From CAVXHV01 sp963761445 (GTDB lineage: Bacteria > Planctomycetota > Planctomycetia > Isosphaerales > Isosphaeraceae), in contig CAVXHV010000005.1 of the NCBI GenBank assembly GCA_963761445.1, positions 4,774,001 to 4,838,000 on the forward strand: a stretch of 64,000 nt of DNA, given 5' to 3'. The notes beneath the pieces were generated by a model. That model searched no databases, was not told the DNA's origin, and saw nothing but the letters and a program-made list of their open reading frames with translations. Both the position numbers and the translations under genes were made by a program. Each line of letters begins with the position of its first letter. Position 1 is the stretch's first letter. Of this stretch, positions 45,260 to 55,700 are shown in pieces.

Positions 45260-45820
45260 CCGATCCCTCACGCAGGCTCTCGATCACGTAATCCAGCATC
45301 CAGCCACAGAATCAGGGTGAATTGCACCTATAGATGATGTTGCTTTGTTTGAGCACTCGCGCGTACTAACGGCGCCCGGAGAAGAAAGTTTCCACCTCGC
45401 ACCGATCGCCTCATCGCGAGTATTAGTTCTTTCCTGGAGGGCGCTTAGGGAAGATCGATTTGGGATTTACCCTCTTCTGGACGAGTCAATTGCTGGCCAT
45501 TTTGCGCAGAACTAGTCGCATTTTTGAACGGATGTCGTAATAGTATGCGGTAGCGGGTACGGTTGATGGCACAGTTGCCTGACCGCGCAATCCGATCCAG
45601 TCCTCCAAGCCGCCATTCTTGCAAGAAATTTGCCTGTATCTTCTCCGATTCTCTCAAACCGCCGTCAACTTTTGTTGAACTTTGGCAGCTTTGTCGACAA
45701 TCGTATTGATTTCTCCCGCAAAACGCTTTAAATAGCTGTAGGTGCTCGATCGCGTGTGCCGATCCGCTTGGCACCTTAAGCTGAACTCATTGGCACACGA
45801 TTGCTTGTAGGAATTTGCTA
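45260..45820. other. intergenic region upstream of the XRE/S24-like regulator
   Basis: 561 bp, less GC-rich than its surroundings. A minus-strand frame of 109 codons has no recognisable features. A promoter candidate is in the 3' part. Confidence 0.5.
45665..45734 (+). promoter_or_regulatory. putative promoter and operator of the XRE/S24-like regulator
   Basis: TTGATT (45706-45711) and TAAATA (45729-45734) are 17 bp apart. Just upstream are two short inverted repeats: TCAAC-TTTT-GTTGA (45665-45678) and TTGTCGACAA (45691-45700). They are plausible sites for autoregulation by the downstream repressor-like protein, but this is inference. Confidence 0.4.
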
Positions 45821-46678
45821 ATGGCACGTCGGAAGACTCTCCCAGAATCCGTTCGGGCCAAGCTTGCCTTGGCTGAACGACTTGCGCAGTTACGAGCCGA
45901 GCTATACGGTGACCGGGGCGGGCCCGAGATGGCGCGGTGCTTGGGCATTCCCGTCCGGACCTGGTACAACTACGAAGGCGGAGTCACCGTTCCCGCCGAA
46001 GTGATTTTGAAAATCATTGAGCTTACGTCAGTCGAGGCAGCGTGGTTATTGCACGGTGAGGGGCCGAAGTTCCGAAGTGCGCGGCCGGAGCGCATGCCGA
46101 GCGTCGGAAGCCCGTCGGTGACCATCGGTGCTTTGCTGCGAACGGCCCTCGAGCTTCTTGAAGAGAAGAACGAGCGAATCCGACCGGGTTCCGCTGGCGA
46201 GGGCAGTCCCGACGTGCCTCTTGCGGTCGACCGGCTCTATGTGGAGCCCGATGTCTCGACCGCCAGCGCGGATCGTCGGGCCTTTCGCGAGCACATCAGC
46301 ACGACGAGCACGGAAGACACGCTTGTGTCTCAGATCGATGAGAGCGTGCGAGTCACGGACTCTCGCCGCGAGTGGCTGGCGGCGCAGCGCGAGAACCGGT
46401 GCGTTTTCGTCAGCGGAGACGCGATGGCCCCAATAATCGCCGATGGCGCGTCGGTCGGTTATGCCAAGGAAGAGGAGGATGTGAAGCAACTCGACGGCAA
46501 GCTCGTGGTGGCCTGGCTGGACGATCAACCGGTTGTGCGCTGGTTCGAGCAATGCGGTCGCTACGCGCTGCTTCGAGCCCAGAATCCGCGTACCGTTCCC
46601 CAGCAGGTACTGGTCGACCTCGACGACAACGTGCACAAGCGTTTTCGTCGCGTCTTGTGGGTTAACACGCCGCATTGA
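45821..46678 (+). CDS. XRE-type HTH regulator with S24/LexA-like C-terminal domain lacking the catalytic Ser
   Basis: 285 aa from the ATG at 45821 (AGGA 8 bp upstream). The N-terminal HTH covers about residues 13-75: LALAERLAQLRAELYGDRGG, PEMARCLGIPVRTWYNYEGG, VTVPAEVILKIIELTSVEAA. The C-terminal part is like S24 peptidases (LexA, CI): VFVSGDAMAPIIADGASVGY aligns with SGDSMxPxIxDGD, but the nucleophile Ser is Ala. The second-site Lys may remain in LDGKLVVAWL. Self-cleavage is thus unlikely; a non-cleavable repressor or ligand-sensing factor is more probable. It stands alone, with a long upstream region. Confidence 0.82.
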   Translation: MARRKTLPESVRAKLALAERLAQLRAELYGDRGGPEMARCLGIPVRTWYNYEGGVTVPAEVILKIIELTSVEAAWLLHGEGPKFRSARPERMPSVGSPSVTIGALLRTALELLEEKNERIRPGSAGEGSPDVPLAVDRLYVEPDVSTASADRRAFREHISTTSTEDTLVSQIDESVRVTDSRREWLAAQRENRCVFVSGDAMAPIIADGASVGYAKEEEDVKQLDGKLVVAWLDDQPVVRWFEQCGRYALLRAQNPRTVPQQVLVDLDDNVHKRFRRVLWVNTPH

Positions 46679-46725
46679 ACGGCTGGTCGTTGGATTCTGC
46701 GTTCGTCCGGGTAAACGACGCATGT

Positions 46726-47112
46726 CTACCAGCTCAGATACTCCTCGTAACACGGGAAAACGAGGACCTTCCCGTCGCCGATCCTCCCGGTGCGCGCCTG
46801 GCCCACGATCGCCTTGATCGCGGCGGGTGCGTCTTTTTCGCGCACCAGAACTGCGAGCTCGACCTTGGGAACGAATGACGAATTGTATTCACTGCCGAGG
46901 TACTGGTGCAGGCGGTCCTTCTGCCTGCCGTAGCCCATCGCCTCGCGGACAGTTCCGGCGAGCACGTCGACCGATTCCAGCGCCGCCAGCACCGCTTGGG
47001 CGCGGAACGGCTTGACCATGGCGATGATCTGGACGACACGGTCGCGGTGAACCAGGCCTTCCTGGTCGCCGGGCTGCGAACGGTTGTCTCCGCGATCGTC
47101 CGGTTGGGTCAT
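46726..47112 (-). CDS. PII-family signalling protein
   Basis: 128 aa from the ATG at 47112. VVQIIAMVKPFRAQAVLAAL, MGYGRQKDRLHQYLGSEYNS (T-loop with the Tyr of the GSEY block, the position uridylylated in GlnB), SFVPKVELAVLVREKDA and ARTGRIGDGKVLVFPCYEEY follow the PII pattern. The usual C-terminal RIRTGE is absent. PII proteins sense ATP/ADP and 2-oxoglutarate and control nitrogen targets. No amtB or glnA is in view, so its target is unknown. Confidence 0.88.
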   Translation of the reverse strand: MTQPDDRGDNRSQPGDQEGLVHRDRVVQIIAMVKPFRAQAVLAALESVDVLAGTVREAMGYGRQKDRLHQYLGSEYNSSFVPKVELAVLVREKDAPAAIKAIVGQARTGRIGDGKVLVFPCYEEYLSW

Positions 47113-47296
47113 GAGCGGCTCCCGTTGAAGAGCAGGGTGCGCTGGGGCCGCCCTGCGGCGCCTCGCGCTACTGATTGCGGCGAGATACCGTATACCACGC
47201 CACCCGAGGCTTGACATCACGCTCGATCCTACCGAGAGTAAATTATTATCCGGAAGCAAAAAACAACCAACGCCTTCGCCATGCACGAGGTTACTG

Positions 47297-48036
47297 ATGA
47301 AACGGGCTCTCGCGGTCCTGGCCAGCGCGTCCTTCGTCCTGGCGATTGGATGTAGGGACTATGACATCCGGCTCGAGAAGACGTTGGAAGAAAGGAAATA
47401 CGAAAAGCGTCTGAATGAAAACCTGGAAGCGGCCCCGAGCACGGGAATGCTCAAAGGAGACTCGATTTTCGTCCGCCCTCCACTGGGGCTCGAGGGGCCA
47501 ACCCAGGCTTTCGGCCTGACTGGCGCGGAAGCCGGGAGATTTGATATCGAGAACAGCTTCATCGATGCGAAAAAGGGGACGAGTCTCCACGTGGTTGCTC
47601 GAGTCAAGAAGCCGAAAGCCGCGCCAAACGCCAAGAAGGCCACCCCCGCCGAGCCGGTCGGCCGCGGCAAGTTCCTCGACGACGTCGTCGAGCTAGTCAA
47701 GGCGGCCTATAGCATCGAGCTCGCACCGCAGAGCTCAAGTCTGAGCCGCATAGCCATGGAAACCGAGTGAACGACTACAAAGCGGTGAAGAAGGATCTGA
47801 CGACGAAGGAAGTCGAGGTGTACGTCTACACTGAGCCAAACGGTATCCACGAGGTAGCGCTGATCTTCGAGTTTCCCAAGGACCAGAAGAATTTCATGAG
47901 TCCAAAGATCGGGCACTGTCTGGAGAGTTTCGCCGTCGGCAAGCTTGCCGAGCGGTTTTTCGACGGGGCGACTTCGTCAGACGTGGATGCCAGCGGCGAA
48001 ATGGTCGCGCCCGCCGGTCAACCGCCGCCAATCTAG
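47297..48036 (+). CDS. putative lipoprotein, probably one gene split by a frameshift
   Basis: About 246 aa when joined. MKRALAVLASASFVLAIGCR has a lipobox (AIGC). The first frame ends at 47770 (SLSRIAMETE) and the second begins at 47767 and continues NDYKAVKKDLTTKEVEVYVY, TEPNGIHEVALIFEFPKDQK to 48036. The two frames overlap by four bases. A missing base at about 47765 explains it. Two coupled small genes are the alternative. Function unknown; the block EVALIFEFPKDQKNFMSPKI looks like a compact beta fold. Confidence 0.7.
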
Positions 48037-48072
48037 CGCGAGGCCCGGATCAACAGCCAGCGCCCTTCGCTC

Positions 48073-48285
48073 TCAGTCCGTGCGACTGCGTGGCCATTCA
48101 TTCTTGACGTGGCCGGAGCCGCTGCGCTCGTCGCTCCTCGCAATCAATTCCTCGCGCAGGATGGTCATCCCGGGTGGAGCGTCGATCCCGAGACGAACCT
48201 GGTTTCGGTCGAGCTTTACAATGGTGATCCGAATATCGCGTCCGATCACGATCTGCTGCAATTGCTTCCGGGTCAAAACCAGCAT
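48073..48285 (-). CDS. csrA: carbon storage regulator CsrA
   Basis: 70 aa from the ATG at 48285. MLVLTRKQLQQIVIGRDIRI then TIVKLDRNQVRLGIDAPPGM, TILREEL has the CsrA fold and RNA-binding segments (LTRK at the N-terminus, I-RE-EL at strand beta-5). CsrA dimers bind GGA-containing loops in mRNA leaders. It is 46 bp downstream of the TPR kinase on the same strand, so they may form one operon. Confidence 0.93.
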   Translation of the reverse strand: MLVLTRKQLQQIVIGRDIRITIVKLDRNQVRLGIDAPPGMTILREELIARSDERSGSGHVKNEWPRSRTD

Positions 48286-48331
48286 CCCAGCCTCCTGGCG
48301 GTCCGGCTCACGTGACATCCTCGTGTCGTTG

Positions 48332-50746
48332 TCAATGACTATAGTTTCGTAGGCTCTCGGCTGCCGGCGACACGATCTTGACACTTTCCGAGAGCGATTC
48401 GAACAGTTTCTTCGCTCGAGGAGTTGTTTCGCGAACCTTTACCGGCAACGAATCGCCGGCCTTCCGGGTTCGATCAAGAAACTCGCGAGCAAGAGTCAAA
48501 CCTTTGAGGTGCTGTTCATCCTTCGAGTAGGCACTGGCAAGCTCGAAAAGGGTCAAGAGCGTCTCCGGGTGATCATCACCGAGCTTCAGCCGGCGCTTTG
48601 CGAGGGCGTTTTCCAGCAATCTGACCGCCTCGGAGATCCGTCCCATCGACTGATATGCCCGCGCCATCCCGCACATCGCGGTCAGTACGGTGGGATGATC
48701 GTCACTGAGCTTCGCCCGCAGCTTGGGAATGGTCCGTTCGTAAAGCTCGATCGAATCGGTGTGCCGGAGCCCGGCTTCGTAAGCCCGCGCCAGGTTGTTC
48801 ATGGTAACCAGTGTGGTGAGGTGATCCTCACCCAGCGTGGCGCGCAGCTTCTGGAGCACGGTCTCGTGGAGCGGGATGGCCCGCCCAGCCTCACCGGTGG
48901 CGGCATAAGTCACGGCAAGATTGTCGATGATCGTCAGCGTGTCGGGGTGAACGTCTCCCAACCGGGCGCGTATCTTCTCGAGCGCCGCCTCGTAGAGCGG
49001 AACGGCGCGGGCCGCTTGGCCGGAGTCCCAGTAAGCCACCGCCAGGTCGTTCAGCGATTCGATCAAATCCGTCGGATCTGGATCGTGGCGGGCCTTGCGC
49101 CGGGCCAGCGTTTGCTCGAGGATGATGATTGCCCGTTCATATCGGCCCGCATCTTGAAAAGCCATCGCCAGGTTATGGAGAGCCCGCACGGTTTCCGGAT
49201 CATCTTGGCCCAGCGTTCCACGACGGAGGGCCACCGCCCGCTCGAGTACCGGAAGTGACTTCTCGGGCATGCCGAGCCCGCCGAACGTCTGGCCGATCGC
49301 ACTCAAGATCGTCGCTTCCATAAGAGGTTGATCGTGAAATGCTTCGTTGAGCTCTCGAACAGCTCGATCGAGCAGGTCAACGACCTTGAGCGAACGACCG
49401 TCGAGGGCCGGATCGGGCTTGCGGAACGCCGCGACCAGAAACTCGAGGGCCTTCTTGGCGCGGTCTTTTTCTTTGTTCGCCTGTGCCTCGCTGGCGACCG
49501 CGGCAGCTTGCTCGCGGCGAGCGGTTTCCAGGCTGTGATCGGCCACTTTTTGCAGGGCTTGGGCTTCCTCGGCTTTTTGCATGGCCAGAATTCTCAACAT
49601 CTGCTCGTTGCGACGAGCAGCCGACTCGTTGCCCCAGGCCAGCGAGAGCACCGGCACAGCCAGCAAGAGCGCCAGAAGCGCCATGCCCGCGGCGGCGGCA
49701 GCGCCCGCCACGATTGGTTTATGCCGCCGGACCCAGCGACCGCACCGGTCAAGCCAGGGATCATTCCAGGCCGTAACCGCCTCGTCGGCCAGCCATCGTT
49801 CGATGTCCTCGGCGAGCAGCAGCGCGGTCTCGTAGCGCTCGCTCGGTTCGAGAGCCATCGCCCGCAGACAGATCGCTTCGAGCGCGGGTGGGAGCGACGC
49901 TTTGACGGCGCTCGGGCGTAGGAACCGGCCTTCTTGTACGTCGAGGAGAATCTGCTCGGTGTCGCCGTTAAACGGCCGCTGGTCTGTGAGCAGGACGTAC
50001 AACGTGGCACCCAAGCTGTATACGTCGCTTGCCGGACCAAGCGATTCCAGTCGCCCCGCCGCTTGCTCGGGGCTCATGAACGCCGGAGTGCCGACAGTAT
50101 GGCCGTCCAGCGTCACGCCGCCGTTGCCCAAACCGCGGTGCAGATTTCCCTCGAGCCTCGACGTCCGCGATTCGTCGGCGATCGTCTCTCCCGACTCAAA
50201 GCCGGGAATGACCTTCGCAACCCCCCAATCCATCACCAGCGTCTCGCCGAACGGGCCGAGCATGATGTTGCTCGGCTTCAAGTCACGGTGCAGAATCCCA
50301 CGGCTGTTTGCATACGCAACCGGGTTACACACGTCCATGAATCTCCGGAGCAGCCATCGAAATTCCCGTCCGGTGAAATCGCCATCGAGCCCCGAATGAA
50401 AGCGGTGAATGGCCGACGACAGGTTCTCACCCTTTACGAACCGCATCGCGTAGTACGGGCGCCCGTCCTGGCCGGCCCCCAGACCATACACTGGAACGAT
50501 TCCCGGATGTTCCAGGTTTCCAGTGATCGCGGCCTCGGCGACGAATCGCTCGCGACTCGAGGGATTCTGCGTGTGCCCCTGTTGCAACTGCTTGAGTGCG
50601 ACCTGACGGTGCAGTTCGGTATCGATTGCGCCAAAGACCTCGCCGAGCCCACCCCTCGCGTGCAGCCATAATGTCCGATACCGTGAGCCGACCTCCATGC
50701 CAGCGCCGTCACAATGATCCGCAGCCTTCAACCCGTCTGTAGACAT
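48332..50746 (-). CDS. membrane Ser/Thr protein kinase with TPR repeats
   Basis: 804 aa, intact. Kinase residues 20-310: LHARGGLGEVFGAIDTELHR (glycine loop), VALKQL, ILHRDLKPSNIMLG, MDWGVAK (DWG in place of DFG), TPAFMSPEQAAGR, SDVYSLGATLYVLLTDQRPF. A membrane span follows (GMALLALLLAVPVLSLAWG, about residues 355-375). Residues 470-780 are TPR units repeating ALHNLAMAFQDAGRYERAII, LNDLAVAYWDSGQAARAVPL and NLARAYEAGL. The kinase is predicted cytoplasmic and the TPR part outside. The short gap to csrA suggests joint expression. Confidence 0.92.
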   Translation of the reverse strand: MSTDGLKAADHCDGAGMEVGSRYRTLWLHARGGLGEVFGAIDTELHRQVALKQLQQGHTQNPSSRERFVAEAAITGNLEHPGIVPVYGLGAGQDGRPYYAMRFVKGENLSSAIHRFHSGLDGDFTGREFRWLLRRFMDVCNPVAYANSRGILHRDLKPSNIMLGPFGETLVMDWGVAKVIPGFESGETIADESRTSRLEGNLHRGLGNGGVTLDGHTVGTPAFMSPEQAAGRLESLGPASDVYSLGATLYVLLTDQRPFNGDTEQILLDVQEGRFLRPSAVKASLPPALEAICLRAMALEPSERYETALLLAEDIERWLADEAVTAWNDPWLDRCGRWVRRHKPIVAGAAAAAGMALLALLLAVPVLSLAWGNESAARRNEQMLRILAMQKAEEAQALQKVADHSLETARREQAAAVASEAQANKEKDRAKKALEFLVAAFRKPDPALDGRSLKVVDLLDRAVRELNEAFHDQPLMEATILSAIGQTFGGLGMPEKSLPVLERAVALRRGTLGQDDPETVRALHNLAMAFQDAGRYERAIIILEQTLARRKARHDPDPTDLIESLNDLAVAYWDSGQAARAVPLYEAALEKIRARLGDVHPDTLTIIDNLAVTYAATGEAGRAIPLHETVLQKLRATLGEDHLTTLVTMNNLARAYEAGLRHTDSIELYERTIPKLRAKLSDDHPTVLTAMCGMARAYQSMGRISEAVRLLENALAKRRLKLGDDHPETLLTLFELASAYSKDEQHLKGLTLAREFLDRTRKAGDSLPVKVRETTPRAKKLFESLSESVKIVSPAAESLRNYSH

Positions 50747-51015
50747 GAGATCACCCCGAACCTCGCGAAACGTCGGCTCATCGCGCCATGGCGTCGTCGA
50801 GACTCTGCCCGGCCTTGAGTCAAACCTAGAACAGTCCGAGAGTGCACGCGCTCCACTTCTGCGAGAATTTCGATGCGAATTCGGTTTGAGCGATGCCGCG
50901 AGCCTTGACGCCGTGCCGCCAGGATCGGTTGCCCTGGTGATTTCGGCTCATTTCCTTTAAGTTCGTGACCGGGCGCGGGGCGTGCCGCGCACCGTGGCCT
51001 GCCCACGAGGTATCA

Positions 51016-52570
51016 GTGAAAATGCGGATGCTCATAAATCGAGTTCGAGCGGTTCGGCGTGTCGCCGCTGTCAGCCTCGTGGGGTTTTTCAGTGTGGGTT
51101 CGATCGTCCGCGCCGATCTGATCTACTTCACCAGAGGGGGTAACGCCCAGTTGCCCGTAAATGTTGAGGCCAACCGCGTCCTGGTATCGATGCCCGACGG
51201 TCTGCTTGAGATTTCGCGCGACAACGTGCGCAGAATCGTTCCGGGTTTCTGGCCGCAGGCTGAATGGCCGGCGCGGCGCCGTGATGCAGTGACTGGCGGC
51301 TTTGATGCGCGATTCGCAGCCGCCTGGTGGGCTCTCGAGAACGGCTTGACCAGCGAAGCCGCCGAGGAAGTACGTGCGCTCCATCGCCTGGACCCGAAGC
51401 ACGCGCCCACCGCGCGAATGGCTTCCGTTCTCGACCGGCTCGCCCAGCCATGTCCCGACCCGGATTTCGGTGCCTTTCAGAAGGCCCTCGGAATTGAGCC
51501 CAGCGTGGCGCGAGGGCCGCATGTGCTCTTGCTGCATCAGCACTCGCAGGCCGAGGCCGCCGAGCGCATCGAGTTGCTAGAGAGTGTGATTGTCGGGTTT
51601 CATCTGCACTTCGCAGCCCAGGGAGTCGAGCTCGTGACACCACGCCATCGCCTGGTTTCGGCCTGGTTCGCCGACAAGAAGGATTTTCTGGCCTTTCTTC
51701 ACTCGGAAGCTGCCGACGCGTTTGCCACGACGCGAGGTTATTTTCATCCCACGTGGGGCGCGGTGGTTGCATTCGACGCGAGAAGCACCGATCAAGAAAA
51801 GAGCGCCAGGGAAAAGCTCGCCGCCAGGCGAGACGAATTGCATCGTTTCGGCCAGCAGTTGGATGGGGCGCCCGGCCGTGCGAGAATCCGGATCGAGTTG
51901 GGCGGTGAGCCGGTCCGCACCGTGGGCCGTTCCGAGGCGAGAGCGGCACTTGTTCGTCTCCAGGGTGAAATCTCGTGTGAAACCATGTTGCTGGATCTGG
52001 ATCGGCGGTCGATTGATCTGGGCACGGCCGCCCACGAGATGATTCATCAACTTGCCGTTGAAAGCGGGCTCGTGCCGCGTCACGACGCGTTTCCCTCCTG
52101 GCTGCATGAGGGCCTGGCCGCTCAGTTCGAGGTGATTCGCGGCGGTCGTTGGTCGGGAATCGAGCCGCGCCCACGACCTGCGGCTTCCTGACTGGCGTCG
52201 AATTCAAGACCCGATTCGCCTGGAGCGCCTGGTCCGAGATGCCGGCTTCGGGCGAGGATACCAGCGCGACCTTTATGCGCAGGCGTGGGCTCTGGTCTAT
52301 TACCTGCGGACGCGTCATTCACGCGAGTTCCTGACGTTCCTCGACCTTCTTCGCGGTCCCGATCTTGGTGGTGAGGCCAACTCGCCCCCGCTGAACCGCG
52401 GCGACCGTGTTTTCAAGGCTTTCGAGCGAGCCTTTGGCAATGATCTGGACGCATTGGAGCGTGATTGGCGAGCTTTCATGGCAACGGTGAAAACGCCGCT
52501 CGAACAGCATCGACCTACAGAGAACGAAACACCTAGAGCGACGAGCTTCGGCGCACGTCGCAAAACCTGA
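51016..52570 (+). CDS. DUF1570-like secreted protein with HExxH, one frameshift
   Basis: About 517 aa when joined. I chose the GTG at 51016 because GAGG lies five bases upstream; the ATG at 51022 is an alternative. The signal-like region is AVSLVGFFSVGSIVRA. DAVTGGFDARFAAAWWALEN and LDLDRRSIDLGTAAHEMIHQ give the HEMIH zinc-type motif; SWLHEGLAAQFEVIRGG follows. The frame is lost near 52160 and continues in the next frame (AWALVYYLRTRHSREFLTFL, AFERAFGNDLDALERDWRAF) to the TGA at 52570. DUF1570-like proteins resemble metallopeptidases; activity is unproven. Confidence 0.8.
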
Positions 52571-52673
52571 TGCGATTGACAGAGCCCGCCGGCTCGCTAA
52601 GATCGTTACAGCATGCAATCGCACGCGTAAGTCAGCCGGGCTGGCTGCGCTGGTCGTCTAGAGCATGTGATCG

Positions 52674-52748
52674 CGGGGCGTAGCTCAGCCTGGATAGAGC
52701 GCACGGTTCGGGACCGTGAGGTCGCAAGTTCAAATCTTGTCGCCCCGA
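52674..52748 (+). tRNA. tRNA-Pro (CGG)
   Basis: Acceptor CGGGGCG/CGCCCCG, D-arm GCTC...GAGC, anticodon stem CACGG/CCGTG with loop TTCGGGA (anticodon CGG), T-loop TTCAAAT, discriminator A, no encoded CCA. It stands between the DUF1570-like gene and the 3' end of the giant protein gene. Confidence 0.95.
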
Positions 52749-52771
52749 TTTAAACCCCCGGTCTGGTAAGC

Positions 52772-55700
52772 TCACGCGAGGTGATGCCTCACGGTCCGCC
52801 CCGGGAACTTCGCGGGGGACTTCCTGGGCGGATCCATCTGGACCTTCGACCCCTTGCTGGTCGTGCCGGAAGCCTTCTTGGCGCCATCTACGCCGCTCGG
52901 GCGGCTGACGAATGTGTTGACGTCGTTGGCAGTCATCCTCGGGCCAGAGAGTACCTTTACCTTCTTGTGCAAGGTGATCAGCGTGTAGTGGCCGTCGGGC
53001 AACGAGCCGTCGACTACTCCCGGGCCGCTGAACGTGATGACGTAAGTCATCCCGTCGGGTTGCGGCGCGATGATCATGTGGATCTTGCTGAGCTCGCCAT
53101 CGCGGTACAACACGAAGGCGCCCTTTTCGATCAGGCTCGGGTTGTCGAACGTGTAGGTCAGGCTCTTGACCATCGACGGCTCGGGATTGCCGTCGTTGAC
53201 CGTGAAGCCGCTGACCGTCGCCTGGTAGCTGAACGAGCCGCTCACTCCGAGGCGGTTGGTCACCGTCACAATTGTGGTGAAGGTGCCGGCGTTGGCGAAG
53301 ATGTGGCTGAGCGTGAAGGACTGACCAGTCACCACCAGCGGCTGGATCGGGGTGCCGTCGCCGTAGAGGACAGTCGCCGTCCAGGGCCCGTCCCCCGCGG
53401 GGTCGGTGAATGAGCACGTGCGGGTGAGGAGCGTGCCCTGCTGGACCACCACGTTGCCACCGGCGTTGACGATGATCGGGATCGGTGACGCGGTGAACGT
53501 GGCGGTCACCACCCCGGTTCCCCCGGCCGCGTCGAAGGCCTGCAAGGTGACGGTCTCGACCCCGCTCTCGCCAGGGGTGACAGTCAACTTCGGGCTGATG
53601 ACGAAACCCGCAACCCGGCTCGGCGCAGCCGCCAAATTGCTCAGACTGCTGCCACCGAGGACGCCGGAGTTCCCGTTCCCCGTGGCATCGATCGCCAGGT
53701 AGCCGCCCGTCTCGTTGAAGCGATAATAAGCGACCAGTCCGGATTGGGGCCCGGAGGGCGCCTCGACCATGGCTGACTGCACTCCGGCCGCCGCGAGGCC
53801 GACGTTCCAGATACCGACGTCGGCGATCTCCCCCTGGAAGAACCGCTGGCCGCCGCCGCCCGCGGCACCGATCGCCCAGTCGGTCGAGCTCACCGGAACC
53901 GCGCCCTGCGTGGTCGGGCTCGAGGTCGCAACCTGCACCCCGTCGCGGTAGAGGATCCACTCCGAGCCGTTATAGACCCCAGCCAGGTTGACCCATTGTC
54001 CGATGTCGCCGGCCGGGATCGCGACCTGGGCAAACGCGTTATTGCCGTTCCACGATCCGACCTGGTAGTAGCCGCCGCTGATGCGGAGGAAGTCCTCGGC
54101 ATTCGTTGGTGAGGTCTGGTAGCCGTGGGCGATGATGTCCTGGAGCCCGGCGGTCGACTCGGGCATGATCCAGGCATCCAGCGTGATCTGGCCGCTGAAG
54201 TTGAGGTCCGTCGGATTGTCCAGGTCCACGAATTGGTTGGTCCCGTTGAAGCTCAGCGCGGCGCCCGCGATGGGGCTTGGGCTGAGAACGATGCCCGCGA
54301 CCCGGCGAGGCTCGGCCGCCGGATTGTTTGGACTGATGCCACCCAGGATGCCGTTGTTCTCGTTCCCCGTGGCATCGCTCGCCGTGTTGCCGCTGGTCTC
54401 GTTGAATCGATAGAACGCGACCAGTCCGGACTCGGGCGCCGTCGGGCTCTGAACCATGGCGAACTTGACCGCGGCAGCCGAGAGGCCGACGTTCCAGATG
54501 CTGACGTCGTCGATCTCTCCCTGGAGGAACCGCTGGCTGCCCCCGCCCGCGGCACCGATGGCCCAGTCAGTTGAGCTGACCGACAGCGCCCCTGCGTGGT
54601 CGGGCCCGAGGTCGCAACCTGCACCCCGTCGCGGTAGAGGATCCACTGCGTGCCATTATAGACTCCGGCCAGGTTGACCCATTGGCCGATGTCGCCGGCG
54701 GGAATCGCGATCTGGGCGAATGCGTTATTCCCGTTCCAGGAGCCGACCTGGTAGTAGCCGCCGCTGATGCGGAGGAAGTCCTCGGCATCAGTCGGTGAGG
54801 TCTGGTAGCCGTGGGCGATGATGTCCTGAAGCCCGGCAGTCGACTCGGGCATGATCCAGGCGTCCAGCGTGATCTGGCCGCTGAAGTCGAGGTCCCCCGG
54901 ATTGCCCAGGTCCACGTACTGGTTGGTCCCGTTGAAGCTCAGGGCGCCGCTGCCCGTGGCCGATGCGCCATCGGCGTCGGTGGCTTGCCAGAGGTAGCTG
55001 AACCCTTGGGCCGCAACCGTCGCGTTGCTCTCGGTCGCGGAGCCCGTCAGGGTGACCGCCGTCTCCTCGGGGCTGCTGGCGGGCAGGCCCGTGATCGCCG
55101 GCAACGGGATTGTGCCCTGGGTTGTGAAGGACTGGCTGGTCGTGCCCGTGCTGCCCACAACGTCCGTGGACGACAGGCCGATCGTGTAGGTACCGGAGGT
55201 GAAGGGCGTGAACGAGGCCTGGCTGCCGGCGGTGACGTTGGCCTTGAGGGCGCCCTGTAACGCGGTACCCGAGGTGATCGAGAGATTGTTGATCGTCCCC
55301 GTGAACGGGAAGTAGCCAGCCGGGGAGCTCGGATAGTTGCCGTAGCCGGTACCCAGCGCGTCATACGTCATGGCAAGAAACAGGGGAGAGAAGTTCGAGA
55401 TCGTGCCGCTCGTCTGCGAGTCCAGGGCGTAGGAAAGGACCGAGCCGCTCCACTGGATCGTTACGGTATGGAGCTGGCCGTCATTGAGCGCCGTTGCGCT
55501 TTCGATCGGCTGCGAGGAGCCGTTATAGAACTCAAAGAAGAGATGGCCGTTGGTGCCGATGTAGAGGAACGGGACCCAGTCTACCGGTGTCGAGCCCAGC
55601 GGTGCGTCCTGGTAGCTCAGGATGACGCCGTTGCCCGTGGTCTGGAACGTCACGCTGATCTCCAGGCTGGTGGCGTTGTGGAAGAGGCCTGAGGGCAGCG

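Noticed and set aside
45445..45774. 109-codon minus-strand ORF in the spacer before the XRE/S24-like gene
   Set aside because: No family motif, Cys- and Ser-rich random composition, and it covers the likely promoter of the next gene.
53570..54944. Repeated blocks considered as a CRISPR-like array
   Set aside because: The unit is 687 bp, codes in frame for a LamG domain and has no spacers. No CRISPR array is seen anywhere in the window.
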